Below, one piece after another: positions 1-9,066 of a stretch of DNA of 57,327 nucleotides. The position numbers and the translations under genes were made by a program. Where the stretch lies: positions 1-57,327 of the forward strand of contig CACJUO010000008.1 of the NCBI GenBank assembly GCA_902596675.1, read 5' to 3'. The notes under the pieces were generated by a model. That model was not told the DNA's origin. It saw nothing but the letters and a program-made list of their open reading frames with translations, and ran no database searches. The stretch comes from an uncultured Pelagibacteraceae bacterium (GTDB lineage: Bacteria; Pseudomonadota; Alphaproteobacteria; Pelagibacterales; Pelagibacteraceae). Every line of letters begins with the position of its first letter. The stretch's first letter is position 1.

Positions 1-146
1 AGAACCATGAGATATTCCAATTGTTAAAATTAAAAACAACGAAATTAGTAAGAAACTGCCTTCTCTCAGATATTTTATTCCAGATAAAAGTATACATAAA
101 TTAAAAAAAATTAAAGAGTGGTAAAAATTAATTCTAATCATTTAAT

Positions 147-1211
147 TTAAAAAAGTGCTTTAATAAAAACCCATTTAGGCATTTTTAATATTATTGATAA
201 ATCTTCAAATAAATTACTTCTATTCGATAAAAATTTTATAACAGTATTAGATTTATTATTAAACATCCTAAAAAAAATATTTGGCATTTTGCTTGGATTA
301 TTTTTAAGAACTTTTAAAAAAATATTATCAAGAAATTGATATTTTTTTTTAATTTGAAAAGTTTTCAATTTACTAATATTTTCGATATTTTCTCTTATAT
401 ATTTACTTTGTTCTTGAATATTTAGAAAAGTATAACCAGTACTTAACCTTGTCATACCACCAGCTGTTCCAATATTAACTTTATTTTTTACTTGGTCAAT
501 TGTTGGGTAAAAAAGAGGTATTGCACCCACTTCTTTGTATGTAATCTTATAATCTTTAATTTTAAGATTATTCTCAATATATTCTTTAATTTGCTGATCA
601 TAATCTTTTTGGGAATCGTCATTCATTTCTGATAACCATGTTGTTTCAACTAATGCTGTCTTTTTCGAATATGGAAGTGTATAAAAAAAATGAACACTTC
701 CTCTCTGTTCACAATCAAAATCCATTAGATTCATCATTTCTTCATCAAAAAATTCCTTTTTTGTCTCTATTTCTACCCCACAGAAATGTTGCCAAAGACT
801 AGATTTTTGATTATTTAAATTTGGGACACTATTAAATACCAAGGAGTTATCAAAATTTATATTTTGATCATTTTTGTGAAAGGAAATATTTTTATTTTCT
901 TTTAATTTGTTGTTAATCTTCTCATAAAATAACCCACTATCAATACTTTGATAATGATAATTATCGCACTCTAGATGTCTGGTTTTTTGAGGCACATTTA
1001 TGGAGAAATGTTTCCAATTTTTTTTTACACAATCCTCAAAATTATGTGGGAATGTTTTCCAAAAAGACCAAGTTTTATCTTTTTTATATTCATCTCTTGG
1101 CTCAATAATAGCTAAAGTTTTATTTTTTAACTTATTATTGATCTCTAATTCATATGCTAAAGATAATCCTGCACAACCACCACCAATTATGATAAAATCA
1201 AAATCTTTCAT
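147..1211 (-). CDS. crtY: Lycopene beta-cyclase
   Basis: Flavoprotein of 354 residues expected to cyclise both ends of lycopene to give beta-carotene, the precursor of retinal. The N-terminus carries a dinucleotide-binding GGGCAG loop at residues 10-15 after a hydrophobic strand. The stretch GTAGGMTRLSTGY in the C-terminal half matches the conserved CrtY signature seen in bacterial lycopene cyclases. Its start overlaps the end of crtB by 14 bases, so it is the last gene of crtI-crtB-crtY. No crtE or beta-carotene dioxygenase (blh) gene lies within the window. The family call is firm; that the product is used for proteorhodopsin retinal is inference from SAR11 biology. Confidence 0.93.
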   Translation of the reverse strand: MKDFDFIIIGGGCAGLSLAYELEINNKLKNKTLAIIEPRDEYKKDKTWSFWKTFPHNFEDCVKKNWKHFSINVPQKTRHLECDNYHYQSIDSGLFYEKINNKLKENKNISFHKNDQNINFDNSLVFNSVPNLNNQKSSLWQHFCGVEIETKKEFFDEEMMNLMDFDCEQRGSVHFFYTLPYSKKTALVETTWLSEMNDDSQKDYDQQIKEYIENNLKIKDYKITYKEVGAIPLFYPTIDQVKNKVNIGTAGGMTRLSTGYTFLNIQEQSKYIRENIENISKLKTFQIKKKYQFLDNIFLKVLKNNPSKMPNIFFRMFNNKSNTVIKFLSNRSNLFEDLSIILKMPKWVFIKALF

Positions 1212-2049
1212 TTAAATTTATTTCCTCACTAATTAATTCGTGTTCTTTATCTCTAAGGTGATTATGGTTTTTAATCAATGATAGTTTAAGCAAGTCATAT
1301 ATAGATAATAATGTTTGCAATATTTTGCCACTATTACTAACAAAAATTTTACCTGATTGGTTGTAATCTTGAATTGTTTGTTTCTTAATAATATTTTTAC
1401 CAATTTGCCTATAAACTCTTCTTGCTACTAAAATTGAAAATCTAAGATTTAATGGAATATCCTTTATTGAAGAAAAGCTACTATCATAAAATAAATCTGC
1501 AGTTGCCAATGTTTCTTTTATGGTTTCAAAATTATGTTTAATATAAAACCTTTTATTTTTAGAATCTTCTATTACATCTCTAGAAATATTTGTAAGCTGC
1601 ATTGCTATACCTAAATCTATAGCGGATTTAAGAGAGCTAGAGTTTGTAACATTTAGAATTTTTGCCATCATTAATCCAACAGTCCCCGCTACTCTATATG
1701 AATAAATTAATAATTCCTTCTTTGAACTTAATCTTACTTCATTTTGAATATCAGACTCCACACCATCGAATAAGTCTTCTACAATTTTTGTGGAAATATT
1801 ATATTCATCCATTAATACCCACATATTTTTAATTATATGGTTCTGAAATTCTTTATTGATAAAATTATTTTTGAAGTTTAAAAATCTTCTTAACTTAACA
1901 TCAATTATACCTTCGTCGTCTGCTATATTGTCTAAAGTTCTACAAAAATCGTATAAATTAGAACATTTCAAATAAGTTTCTTTTGGAAGAAAAAAACCAG
2001 CCCAGTTAAATGATTTTGCGTATATTGATAGAAAACTCTTTTTCTCCAT
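1198..2049 (-). CDS. crtB: Phytoene synthase
   Basis: Squalene/phytoene synthase family protein of 283 residues that condenses two geranylgeranyl diphosphates into phytoene. Two Asp-rich, Mg-diphosphate-binding motifs are visible: DNIADD near residue 40 and the DVIEDS segment following QLTNISR near residue 155. The start codon overlaps the crtI stop by one base and the 3' end overlaps crtY, which indicates tight translational coupling in the carotenoid operon. Length is normal for bacterial CrtB. Confidence 0.95.
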   Translation of the reverse strand: MEKKSFLSIYAKSFNWAGFFLPKETYLKCSNLYDFCRTLDNIADDEGIIDVKLRRFLNFKNNFINKEFQNHIIKNMWVLMDEYNISTKIVEDLFDGVESDIQNEVRLSSKKELLIYSYRVAGTVGLMMAKILNVTNSSSLKSAIDLGIAMQLTNISRDVIEDSKNKRFYIKHNFETIKETLATADLFYDSSFSSIKDIPLNLRFSILVARRVYRQIGKNIIKKQTIQDYNQSGKIFVSNSGKILQTLLSIYDLLKLSLIKNHNHLRDKEHELISEEINLNERF

Positions 2050-3506
2050 TACAAAATTTTGTCTAAGACTTTTGCTGAAGATAGTACTCCTGGCACACCT
2101 GCTCCAGGGTGAGTACCTGCTCCAACAAAATATAAACCATCAAAAATCTCTGATTTATTATGAAATCTAAAATAAGCTGATTGAGTAAATTTTGGTTGAA
2201 TAGAAAAACCTGAGCCATATTTTGTATTTAACTCTTTTTCAAAATAATCAGGAGTTAAGTAAAAATCCTCAACAATATTTTCACTTAGATTAGGTAGTAA
2301 ACTTTCCTCCATTTTTTTAATAACTAAGTTTTTCATTTTATCTCCCTCAATAGACCAGTCTATACCAGATTGGTTATTAGGAACTGGTACCAACACATAA
2401 AAACAATCATGATTATCAGGCGCCATCGATTTGTCTGTTGCTGTCGGTCTATGTAAATAGTAACTAATATCGTTATTTAATTTTTTATTGTTAAAAATAT
2501 CGTCCAAGTGTTCCTTGTACTTATCTCCAAATTTGATTGTATGATGTTCAACATCATCGTAAACTTTTTTGGTTCCAAAGTAATAAACAAACAAACCCAT
2601 TGAATATTCCATTCTTTTCATTTTCCAATTAAAAATAGAATTACTACTATTTGTGTCTGTTAATTTTGAGTAAACTGCAGGTGGATCTGCGTTACAAATA
2701 ACATTGTCTGTTTCTATTCTATCTCCATTATTAATTTCAACTCCTGTTATTTTATTTTTATTTGATATGATTTTATTTACTTCACAACCTTTTAATATTT
2801 TTATATTTTCTTCATTCATTAGTTTTTCCATGCCATTTATTATTTGACCAGTACCACCCATTGAATAGTGAATTCCCCATTTTTTTTCTAAATATAAGAT
2901 TAATCCATATATTGATGTTGTTGTGAAAGGATTACCACCTACCAATAGTGGGTGCATACTTAGTAATCTTCTTAATTTTTCATCTTTTATATAAGAGGAA
3001 ACCAAACCATAAACAGATTTATAACTCTTTAAATTAAATAAAGAGGGTATCTGCTTTAACATAAAAGAGGGTTTATCAAATGGAACATCTGATAGTTCAG
3101 TAAAACCTTTATCAAAAATCTTTTTTGTAAAATTAACTAAATTTTTATATCCATTTACATCTTTTTCGTTAATCTTTTTTATTTGATTAATCATTTCTTC
3201 TTCATTACCAGAATAGTCAAACTTAAAACCATCATCAAAAACAAATTGATACCAGGTTTTTAAAGATTTTATTTCTAAATAATCTTTTGAATTCTTGTTA
3301 AAAAGCTGAAATAATTCATCAATCAAGTAAGGTGCTGTTATCACAGTTGGACCACCATCAAATGTAAATCCATTTTTTTTAAAAACTCTTGCTCGTCCAC
3401 CTAAATCTTCATGTTTTTCAATCAAGGTTACATTATGGCCTTTAGCTTTTAACCTTAATGCTGCAGCCATACCACCAAAACCTGATCCTATTACTAACGA
3501 GTTCAT
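2049..3506 (-). CDS. crtI: Phytoene desaturase (CrtI type)
   Basis: FAD-dependent desaturase of 485 residues converting phytoene to lycopene. The N-terminal FAD-binding motif GSGFGGMAAALRLKAKG starts at residue 7. The C-terminal segment LYFVGAGTHPGAGVPG is the hallmark of bacterial-type phytoene desaturases. It is the first gene of crtI-crtB-crtY and begins only about 44 bases after the ATP synthase b-subunit gene, in the same direction, so the carotenoid genes may be read through from the FO genes. I see no strong promoter in that short gap. Confidence 0.95.
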   Translation of the reverse strand: MNSLVIGSGFGGMAAALRLKAKGHNVTLIEKHEDLGGRARVFKKNGFTFDGGPTVITAPYLIDELFQLFNKNSKDYLEIKSLKTWYQFVFDDGFKFDYSGNEEEMINQIKKINEKDVNGYKNLVNFTKKIFDKGFTELSDVPFDKPSFMLKQIPSLFNLKSYKSVYGLVSSYIKDEKLRRLLSMHPLLVGGNPFTTTSIYGLILYLEKKWGIHYSMGGTGQIINGMEKLMNEENIKILKGCEVNKIISNKNKITGVEINNGDRIETDNVICNADPPAVYSKLTDTNSSNSIFNWKMKRMEYSMGLFVYYFGTKKVYDDVEHHTIKFGDKYKEHLDDIFNNKKLNNDISYYLHRPTATDKSMAPDNHDCFYVLVPVPNNQSGIDWSIEGDKMKNLVIKKMEESLLPNLSENIVEDFYLTPDYFEKELNTKYGSGFSIQPKFTQSAYFRFHNKSEIFDGLYFVGAGTHPGAGVPGVLSSAKVLDKIL

Positions 3507-3550
3507 AATTTTGATTTTATATTATTTTAAGAAAATGTAACGTAATTAAG

Positions 3551-4045
3551 TTACGAATTAATTTTTTTTAATTCAGTCTTTGTTTCCTCAAGATTTTTTT
3601 CAAAAAGATTATCTAGTTTAGATTTATCAACAGTAGTTGTTATAATTTTTTTCACAGACGCTAGGGCAATTTTAACGGAAGTATCTTTGATTTCTTTAAT
3701 TGCCGCTTCCTTCATCTGATTAATTTTTGTTTGGGTTAAATTCTTCTTTATTTCAGAGGTTTTATGAAATTTTTCATTCATACTTATAACAAGTTGTTCA
3801 GACTCAGTTTTAGCTTGATCTAGAATTTTCTTGGACTCTACTTCAACAGAGTTAAGTTTAGCCTGAGCTTCATCTAAAAGTTTTTTTGAATCTACTCTTA
3901 ACTTTTCACTTTCGTCGATTTCTTTTTTTATATCTCCTATCATTTTTGTTAGGAGATTATTTATATTCTGAGGTATTTTAAAATATACCAATAGACCTAT
4001 AAAAATAAAAAACGATACTGCTACCCAAAAAGTTGCATCAAACAT
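3551..4045 (-). CDS. atpF: FO ATP synthase subunit b
   Basis: Peripheral-stalk subunit of FO (164 residues). It shows one N-terminal membrane helix (residues 5-25, FWVAVSFFIFIGLLVYFKIP) followed by a long charged coiled coil, the usual b-subunit plan. It overlaps the upstream b' gene by 8 bases. Two diverged b-type subunits (b and b') are typical of alphaproteobacteria. The catalytic F1 genes are not in this window, consistent with the split atp loci of alphaproteobacteria. Confidence 0.92.
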   Translation of the reverse strand: MFDATFWVAVSFFIFIGLLVYFKIPQNINNLLTKMIGDIKKEIDESEKLRVDSKKLLDEAQAKLNSVEVESKKILDQAKTESEQLVISMNEKFHKTSEIKKNLTQTKINQMKEAAIKEIKDTSVKIALASVKKIITTTVDKSKLDNLFEKNLEETKTELKKINS

Positions 4046-4625
4046 CTTTTCGCTCTTTGTTTATTTTTGATTGGTCTTCTACAATTGCTGCTATGCTGCT
4101 GCTATTTACCTCTTCGCCAATCAATTCTTTTATTAACTCAGCTGATGTTTCAGCTGCTATTTTATTTATTTTTTCACCTGATTTATTCTTTAGTTCGGAT
4201 AATTCCTTTTCTACTTCACCTATTTCTTCATCAAGATCTTTCTCTAATACAGCTCTTTTTTTATTGATGTCATCTATAATCTTTTCTCTTGAATCATTAA
4301 AATATTTTTTAGCTTTAAGTTTACTCTCTAAAATAATCTTTTTATATTCCTCAATTTTTTTTTGACTTTCTTCTTTTTGTTTATCTGCTGTCTCAATATT
4401 TTCAAGTATTTGTGATTTTCTAGTTTCCAAGTTATTGCCAATTTTTGGCAATATTACTTTTGTCAAAACGATAAAAAGTACTCCAAACGTGATGATAAGC
4501 CAGAAGATTTGAGATATCCAAAACTCTGGATTAAGTTGAGGCATACCACCACCTTCAGCAGCAAATACCGTATTAAGACATGCAAAGCATGCAATCAATA
4601 ATAAAATAACTATTTTTTTTAACAT
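4038..4625 (-). CDS. atpG: FO ATP synthase subunit b'
   Basis: Second b-type stalk subunit (195 residues). It begins with a signal-like hydrophobic segment (residues 4-22), then a Gly/Pro stretch, a membrane helix around residues 32-54 (FWISQIFWLIITFGVLFIVL) and a long Lys/Glu coiled coil. The PQLNPEFW sequence before the helix is characteristic of b' subunits in alphaproteobacteria. It lies 3 bases after atpE and overlaps atpF. The symbol atpG or atpF' is used variably for this subunit. Confidence 0.9.
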   Translation of the reverse strand: MLKKIVILLLIACFACLNTVFAAEGGGMPQLNPEFWISQIFWLIITFGVLFIVLTKVILPKIGNNLETRKSQILENIETADKQKEESQKKIEEYKKIILESKLKAKKYFNDSREKIIDDINKKRAVLEKDLDEEIGEVEKELSELKNKSGEKINKIAAETSAELIKELIGEEVNSSSIAAIVEDQSKINKERKDV

Positions 4626-4628
4626 TAA

Positions 4629-4856
4629 CTAAAATGCAAATAAAATAATCAACGCAACCACTAGTCCAAACAATCCTGTTGCTTCAGCTAAAGCAAATCC
4701 TAATAACAAGTTAGGGAATTGTTTTTGAGCTGCAGATGGATTTCTCATAGCGCCAGATAAGTAATTACCAAAGATAATTCCTATACCAACTCCCGCGCCT
4801 GCTAGTGCTATAGCTGCTAAACCTGCTCCTATCATTTTTGCTGCTTCTAGTTCCAT
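4629..4856 (-). CDS. atpE: FO ATP synthase subunit c
   Basis: Ring-forming proteolipid of 75 residues: two membrane hairpin helices joined by the polar loop RNPSAAQ, with the ion-carrying carboxylate at Glu58 in ALAEATGLF. Its short length is normal for the family. Unlike most genes in this window it has a perfect Shine-Dalgarno sequence, which fits the high number of c subunits needed per complex. Confidence 0.96.
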   Translation of the reverse strand: MELEAAKMIGAGLAAIALAGAGVGIGIIFGNYLSGAMRNPSAAQKQFPNLLLGFALAEATGLFGLVVALIILFAF

Positions 4857-4860
4857 TTTT

Positions 4861-4866
4861 CCTCCT
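4861..4866 (-). promoter_or_regulatory. Strong Shine-Dalgarno site of atpE
   Basis: The plus strand reads CCTCCT, i.e. AGGAGG on the coding strand, ending 4 bases before the atpE ATG and embedded in A-runs. It is a complete anti-SD match. Most other starts in the window lack a clear SD, so this site probably raises c-subunit synthesis relative to the a, b and b' subunits. Confidence 0.8.
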
Positions 4867-4874
4867 TTTTTTTA

Positions 4875-5609
4875 TTAATGGTGTAGATTTAATGCATCAT
4901 TTAAATAAATGCATGTTAAAATTGCAAACACATATGCTTGAAGAAAAGCAACTAGTATCTCCAAACCTGTAAGTGCAACCGAAAAACTAAGTGGAAGCCA
5001 TCCACCTATTACTCCTAAGCTTATAACAAAGCCTCCAAAAACCTTCATCATAGTGTGACCAGCCATCATATTTGCAAATAGTCTCACTGATAAACTAATT
5101 GGTCTACTTAAATACGAAATAATCTCAATAACAACTATTAGTGGAAGTAGAACCATTGGAACCCCACTTGGTACAAACAATTTTAAATATCCCAATCCAT
5201 GTTTGATGAATCCAATAATTGTAACTCCAATGAAAATAAATGCTGCCAACACAAATGTAACTATAATATGGCTAGTGACTGTAAATGCGTAAGGTATCAT
5301 TCCAAACATGTTGCAAAAGAGTACAAACATAAAAAGTGAGAAAATAAATGAAAAGTAAGGCTTTGCCTTTGATCCCGCTGTATCACTAATCATTTTAGCG
5401 ACAAAGGAATAACTTAATTCTGATAATAATTGTAATTTATCAGGTATTAGAGTTTTTTTCTTTGCTCCTAGATTAAAAATTATCAAAATAGCTAAAGAAC
5501 TAATAACCATGAATAAACTTGCATTAGTAAAAGAGATATCGACTGAGCCTAATTTAATTTCCGGACCAATTCTATAAACATTGAATTGGTACATTGGATT
5601 TGATGCCAT
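4875..5609 (-). CDS. atpB: FO ATP synthase subunit a
   Basis: Integral membrane subunit of 244 residues forming the proton half-channels against the c-ring. Five to six hydrophobic helices are visible. The essential arginine is in SLSVRLFANMMAGH near residue 180. A conserved final helix (LEILVAFLQAYVFAILTCIYL) completes the protein. It lies between atpI and atpE in the FO operon. Confidence 0.96.
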   Translation of the reverse strand: MASNPMYQFNVYRIGPEIKLGSVDISFTNASLFMVISSLAILIIFNLGAKKKTLIPDKLQLLSELSYSFVAKMISDTAGSKAKPYFSFIFSLFMFVLFCNMFGMIPYAFTVTSHIIVTFVLAAFIFIGVTIIGFIKHGLGYLKLFVPSGVPMVLLPLIVVIEIISYLSRPISLSVRLFANMMAGHTMMKVFGGFVISLGVIGGWLPLSFSVALTGLEILVAFLQAYVFAILTCIYLNDALNLHH

Positions 5610-5622
5610 TATATTCTCTTAT

Positions 5623-5898
5623 TTATTTTTGCATTTTTTTTGCTGATTTAATTACATTCATTATTCCTGCAATTACTCCTACAAAAAAAAATATTAAAAT
5701 TAACCATGGCTTAGTACCAAACCAATTGTCTAAAATAAACCCAATAATTGTCCCAACAGCAACTGCAGCAACTAATTCAGTGCTCATTTTAAAAGCATGA
5801 CCCATTCCAGATGTTGACGGCTCTTTACTCTCAGAATATTTGGATTTTGCTCTATTTTTTGCACTTTTAAGGCGAGTTTTAAAATCTTCCTCTTCCAT
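5623..5898 (-). CDS. atpI: ATP synthase protein I (AtpI/AtpQ-like)
   Basis: Small protein of 91 residues with a charged N-terminus and two membrane helices (residues 39-56 and 64-84). This matches AtpI-type accessory proteins that precede atpB and help assemble the c-ring. The motif LDNWFGTKPWLILIFFFVG is typical. It starts 5 bases after the SMC stop codon, tying the FO operon to the upstream gene. Confidence 0.85.
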   Translation of the reverse strand: MEEEDFKTRLKSAKNRAKSKYSESKEPSTSGMGHAFKMSTELVAAVAVGTIIGFILDNWFGTKPWLILIFFFVGVIAGIMNVIKSAKKMQK

Positions 5899-5902
5899 TA
5901 GC

Positions 5903-8476
5903 CTAAGCTACCATGCTCTCAGCTTTTTGAAGGTCAACAGCAACTAGTTGGCTTATTCCTTTCTCTGGCATCGTAACCCCATATAATCTATCCATTTTTG
6001 ACATAGTTAACGCATGGTGGGTTACTATTATAAATCTTGTCGAAGTAATCTTTGTCAGTTCATTTAATAGATTACAAAATCTTGTTACATTTGCATCATC
6101 TAGTGGTGCATCTACTTCATCAAGTACACAAATAGGGGATGGATTAGTAAGAAATACTGCAAATATCAAGGATAATGCAGTCAACGCTTGTTCACCACCA
6201 GAAAGCAAGGTAATGGATTGAAGTCTTTTACCAGGAGGACTGACTAGCATTTCCAAGCCAGCATCAAGTGGATCATCAGAGTCTACTAGTTCTAATTTAG
6301 CGCTACCACCATTAAATAATTTTGTGTAAACCTCATTAAATTTTCTACTCACTCTCTCGAAGGCGTCCAATAATCTTTCTCGACCTTTTTGATTAAGTTC
6401 AGTTATACTCTCCTTTAATTTTAATATTGCTGTAACAAGATCTTGTCTATCTTGTTCCATTTTTTTTATTTCAGTTTTATATTTTTCAGTTTCATCATCT
6501 GCTCTTAAATTAACAGATCCAAGTTTTTCTCTTTCTCTCTTTTTTTCATCTAGTAATTCTTCTTGGGTCAATAAATCTGGAAATTCTGTTCCTTTCTCTA
6601 AATTTGAATAATGAAGTATATTTTCCTCTTCAACGTTTAACTCTGTCATAACTCTTTCCAATAAGTCACTTCTTCTCTTGTTTAAACCTTCAATTGTTGC
6701 ACCTGAGCTAGCTTTCTTCTCTCTAATTTCTATTGAACTTTCTTTTGTATTATTTAACTGAACTCTAATTTCTGCAATATTTTTATCAATTTTTTCAACT
6801 AAAATTTCATTTTCATTTTTTTCATTTTCTGAAATTCTTAAGTTTTCAGAAATCTTTCCTTTTTTTTCTGCTTGAAATTCTGGTTGTTTTTCTAGATCGC
6901 TTAATTTATCTTCAAGCTTACTCTTTCTAGCATTAAGTTCATTAATCATTTTTTCAGAATTACTTAAAAGATTTTGCCAGCTTTCAAATTCTTGATCAAT
7001 TATACTTATTCGTTCTTTTCTTTTAACAGACTCTTTTTTAATACTTTGGTTTTTACTATAAGTTTCAGCATAATCATCCTGTAATTTTTTTATCTGATCA
7101 CTTTTTGATGTTAGAGTTGAAATTACATTATCATTTTCAATTTCTTTTACTTTCATTGTTAAGTAAGACAAATTAACTATACACTCATCTAAGATTTTTA
7201 TCGTCTGGTGATTTCTATTTTCAGAAACTAGTTTTTTTACTTCTTCGATTTGATTTTTTATGGTTTTAATAATTTCATAGTGTTTTTGTAATGACTCAGT
7301 ACTGAAACTTTCCAATAACCCATCCATTCTGCCTTGTTCATTCTTTAATTTTGATTTTGAATTTTCAAGGTCTTGATTTGAGAGTTTTTCAGTTTCATAA
7401 TATTTTGAGTCTGTATCAATTAGGATATTTCTCTCTTCTTTTAATCTTTTTTCATTTGAATTAGCATCAATTATAATGCTTTTTTCCCTATCAATATCTT
7501 CATCTATAACCTTTATAGAACTTTTGATTGAGTCTATCTCCTCACTTATCCTTGTACTTTCTTCATCTAAAGACTTCAGTTCAAGATTTAACCTTTGAAT
7601 CTTGGATAAATTTTCAATATTTTTTTGTCTTATAGGCTCTACTCTTTCAATTTCACTTTTAATTTTAGTCTCTAATTCACCAATTTGTTTATTAAATTCC
7701 TCAACTTTGCCATCTGCCTCATTATTTACTTCATTTTCTAAAGTTATTTCTCTATCAATTTCTACAAGTCTTAAATAATAAAGTCCCGCCTCTACTTTTT
7801 TAATTTCTTCAGAAATTAATTTATATTTTGCAGCTTCCTCGGCTTGTTTTTCTAAGTTTGCTAATTGTTTTTCCTGTTGTCTTCTTAATTCGTCGGCTCT
7901 TTTTAAATTATTTTCTGCTGCCCCTAATCTAATTTCTGCTTCATGCCTTCTAACATGCAAACCTGCAATTCCAGCAGCTTCTTCAAGTATAGCTCTTCTA
8001 TCTGATGGTTTTGCTGTAACTAATGCTCCAATTCTACCTTGACTTATCAGTGATGGTGAATGAGCACCTGTGGATAGATCTGCAAAAAACATTTGTGCAT
8101 CTTTTGCTCTAACTTCTTTGTTGTTTATGTAAAACTTAGACCCCCTGTCTTTTTCAATCTTTCTTCGAATTTCTATTTCCTCTAGATCGTTGTATTGGTG
8201 AGGTCCATTCTTATTTTCATTGTTCAAACTTAAAACTACTTCAGCAATATTTTTTGAAGGTTTGTTTGAGGTGCCTGAAAATATTACATCTTCCATTCCA
8301 GAACCCCTCATACTTTTTGCTGAAGTTTCTCCCATACACCATCTAAGAGCCTCAACTATATTTGACTTCCCACAACCGTTAGGACCCACGATTCCAGTAA
8401 GACCCTTTTCTATTAGAAAGTTTGTTTTTTCTGCGAAAGACTTAAAGCCATTTAATTGGATTTTTTTAAACTCCAT
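5903..8476 (-). CDS. smc: Chromosome segregation ATPase SMC, short form
   Basis: SMC-family ATPase of 857 residues for chromosome organisation. The head halves are intact: Walker A GPNGCGKS (31-38), Q-loop SQGRIG (145-150), signature LLSGGEQ (757-763) and Walker B CVLDEVDAPLDD (783-794). Between them lie about 530 residues of Lys/Glu-rich coiled coil. Typical bacterial SMC is about 1,150-1,200 residues with a 150-residue glycine-containing hinge; here residues 390-460, where the hinge should sit, look helical and polar, with no recognisable hinge and no CXXC zinc hook. The gene reads as intact with no frameshift. Partner genes scpA/scpB are not in the window. Confidence 0.92.
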   Translation of the reverse strand: MEFKKIQLNGFKSFAEKTNFLIEKGLTGIVGPNGCGKSNIVEALRWCMGETSAKSMRGSGMEDVIFSGTSNKPSKNIAEVVLSLNNENKNGPHQYNDLEEIEIRRKIEKDRGSKFYINNKEVRAKDAQMFFADLSTGAHSPSLISQGRIGALVTAKPSDRRAILEEAAGIAGLHVRRHEAEIRLGAAENNLKRADELRRQQEKQLANLEKQAEEAAKYKLISEEIKKVEAGLYYLRLVEIDREITLENEVNNEADGKVEEFNKQIGELETKIKSEIERVEPIRQKNIENLSKIQRLNLELKSLDEESTRISEEIDSIKSSIKVIDEDIDREKSIIIDANSNEKRLKEERNILIDTDSKYYETEKLSNQDLENSKSKLKNEQGRMDGLLESFSTESLQKHYEIIKTIKNQIEEVKKLVSENRNHQTIKILDECIVNLSYLTMKVKEIENDNVISTLTSKSDQIKKLQDDYAETYSKNQSIKKESVKRKERISIIDQEFESWQNLLSNSEKMINELNARKSKLEDKLSDLEKQPEFQAEKKGKISENLRISENEKNENEILVEKIDKNIAEIRVQLNNTKESSIEIREKKASSGATIEGLNKRRSDLLERVMTELNVEEENILHYSNLEKGTEFPDLLTQEELLDEKKREREKLGSVNLRADDETEKYKTEIKKMEQDRQDLVTAILKLKESITELNQKGRERLLDAFERVSRKFNEVYTKLFNGGSAKLELVDSDDPLDAGLEMLVSPPGKRLQSITLLSGGEQALTALSLIFAVFLTNPSPICVLDEVDAPLDDANVTRFCNLLNELTKITSTRFIIVTHHALTMSKMDRLYGVTMPEKGISQLVAVDLQKAESMVA

Positions 8477-8484
8477 TCAATGAC

Positions 8485-9066
8485 TTATATCAGTTTTTCT
8501 ATATATTTTTTTAATTTTTTATAGTTAGATGTATTTTCGAACTTTTCACCATTGATTATAAGCGTTGGTGTTGCCTCTATTTTGTAGTTTTTAGCTCCAT
8601 TGATTCGGTCTTCTAAAATAAAATCTTCAATTTTTGAGTCTGCAATGCAACTATCAAAATCTAATTTAAAATTTGATTCTTGAATTACCTTTTTTAGATT
8701 TTTGTTGAGTTCTTCAATTGTACTTCCTCTTACCCAGCTACTTTGATTTTTATATAAATGATGAAGTATTTCTGAATTTCCATCATTCTTACAATGAGCT
8801 ATCTTAGAAGCATTAAATGCAGCCATATCTAAAGGAAAATTTCTAAATTCTATTAAAATTAAACCTTTATCAATAAAATCGGTTTTTAAGTTAGGATAAA
8901 CATTTTTATGAAAATCTGCACAATGACTACATGTTAATGATTCAAAAACTATTAGTTTTACTTTTGCATCAACATTACCCTCGGTGATCGACTTAACATC
9001 TGCTTTTGCATAATGTATTACAAAAAATAATGAAATTATTATTGTATTTATTATTATTTTTTTCAT
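8485..9066 (-). CDS. DsbA-family thiol:disulfide oxidoreductase
   Basis: Periplasmic thioredoxin-fold protein of 193 residues. A signal peptide covers about residues 1-22 (cleavage near YAKA/D). The active-site CSHC motif is at residues 46-49, and a cis-Pro loop EATPTLIINGEKF lies near the C-terminus. The architecture matches the DsbA/BdbD 'thioredoxin_4' group rather than classical E. coli DsbA. It overlaps the upstream DUF721 gene by 4 bases and is followed by smc after 8 bases. Its substrates cannot be told from sequence. Confidence 0.88.
   Translation of the reverse strand: MKKIIINTIIISLFFVIHYAKADVKSITEGNVDAKVKLIVFESLTCSHCADFHKNVYPNLKTDFIDKGLILIEFRNFPLDMAAFNASKIAHCKNDGNSEILHHLYKNQSSWVRGSTIEELNKNLKKVIQESNFKLDFDSCIADSKIEDFILEDRINGAKNYKIEATPTLIINGEKFENTSNYKKLKKYIEKLI

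Noticed and set aside
1-124. Plus-strand open frame ending at 122-124 (TAA), 37 codons after a TGA at 8-10
   Set aside because: No start codon and an in-frame stop near the window edge; it might be the tail of a gene with a frameshift or just noise. Not enough sequence to call.
3537-3554. Weak hairpin (GTAAC/GTTAC) across the atpF stop as a terminator
   Set aside because: Only five A/T-rich pairs and no adjacent T-run on the minus strand; it would not separate atp from crt convincingly.
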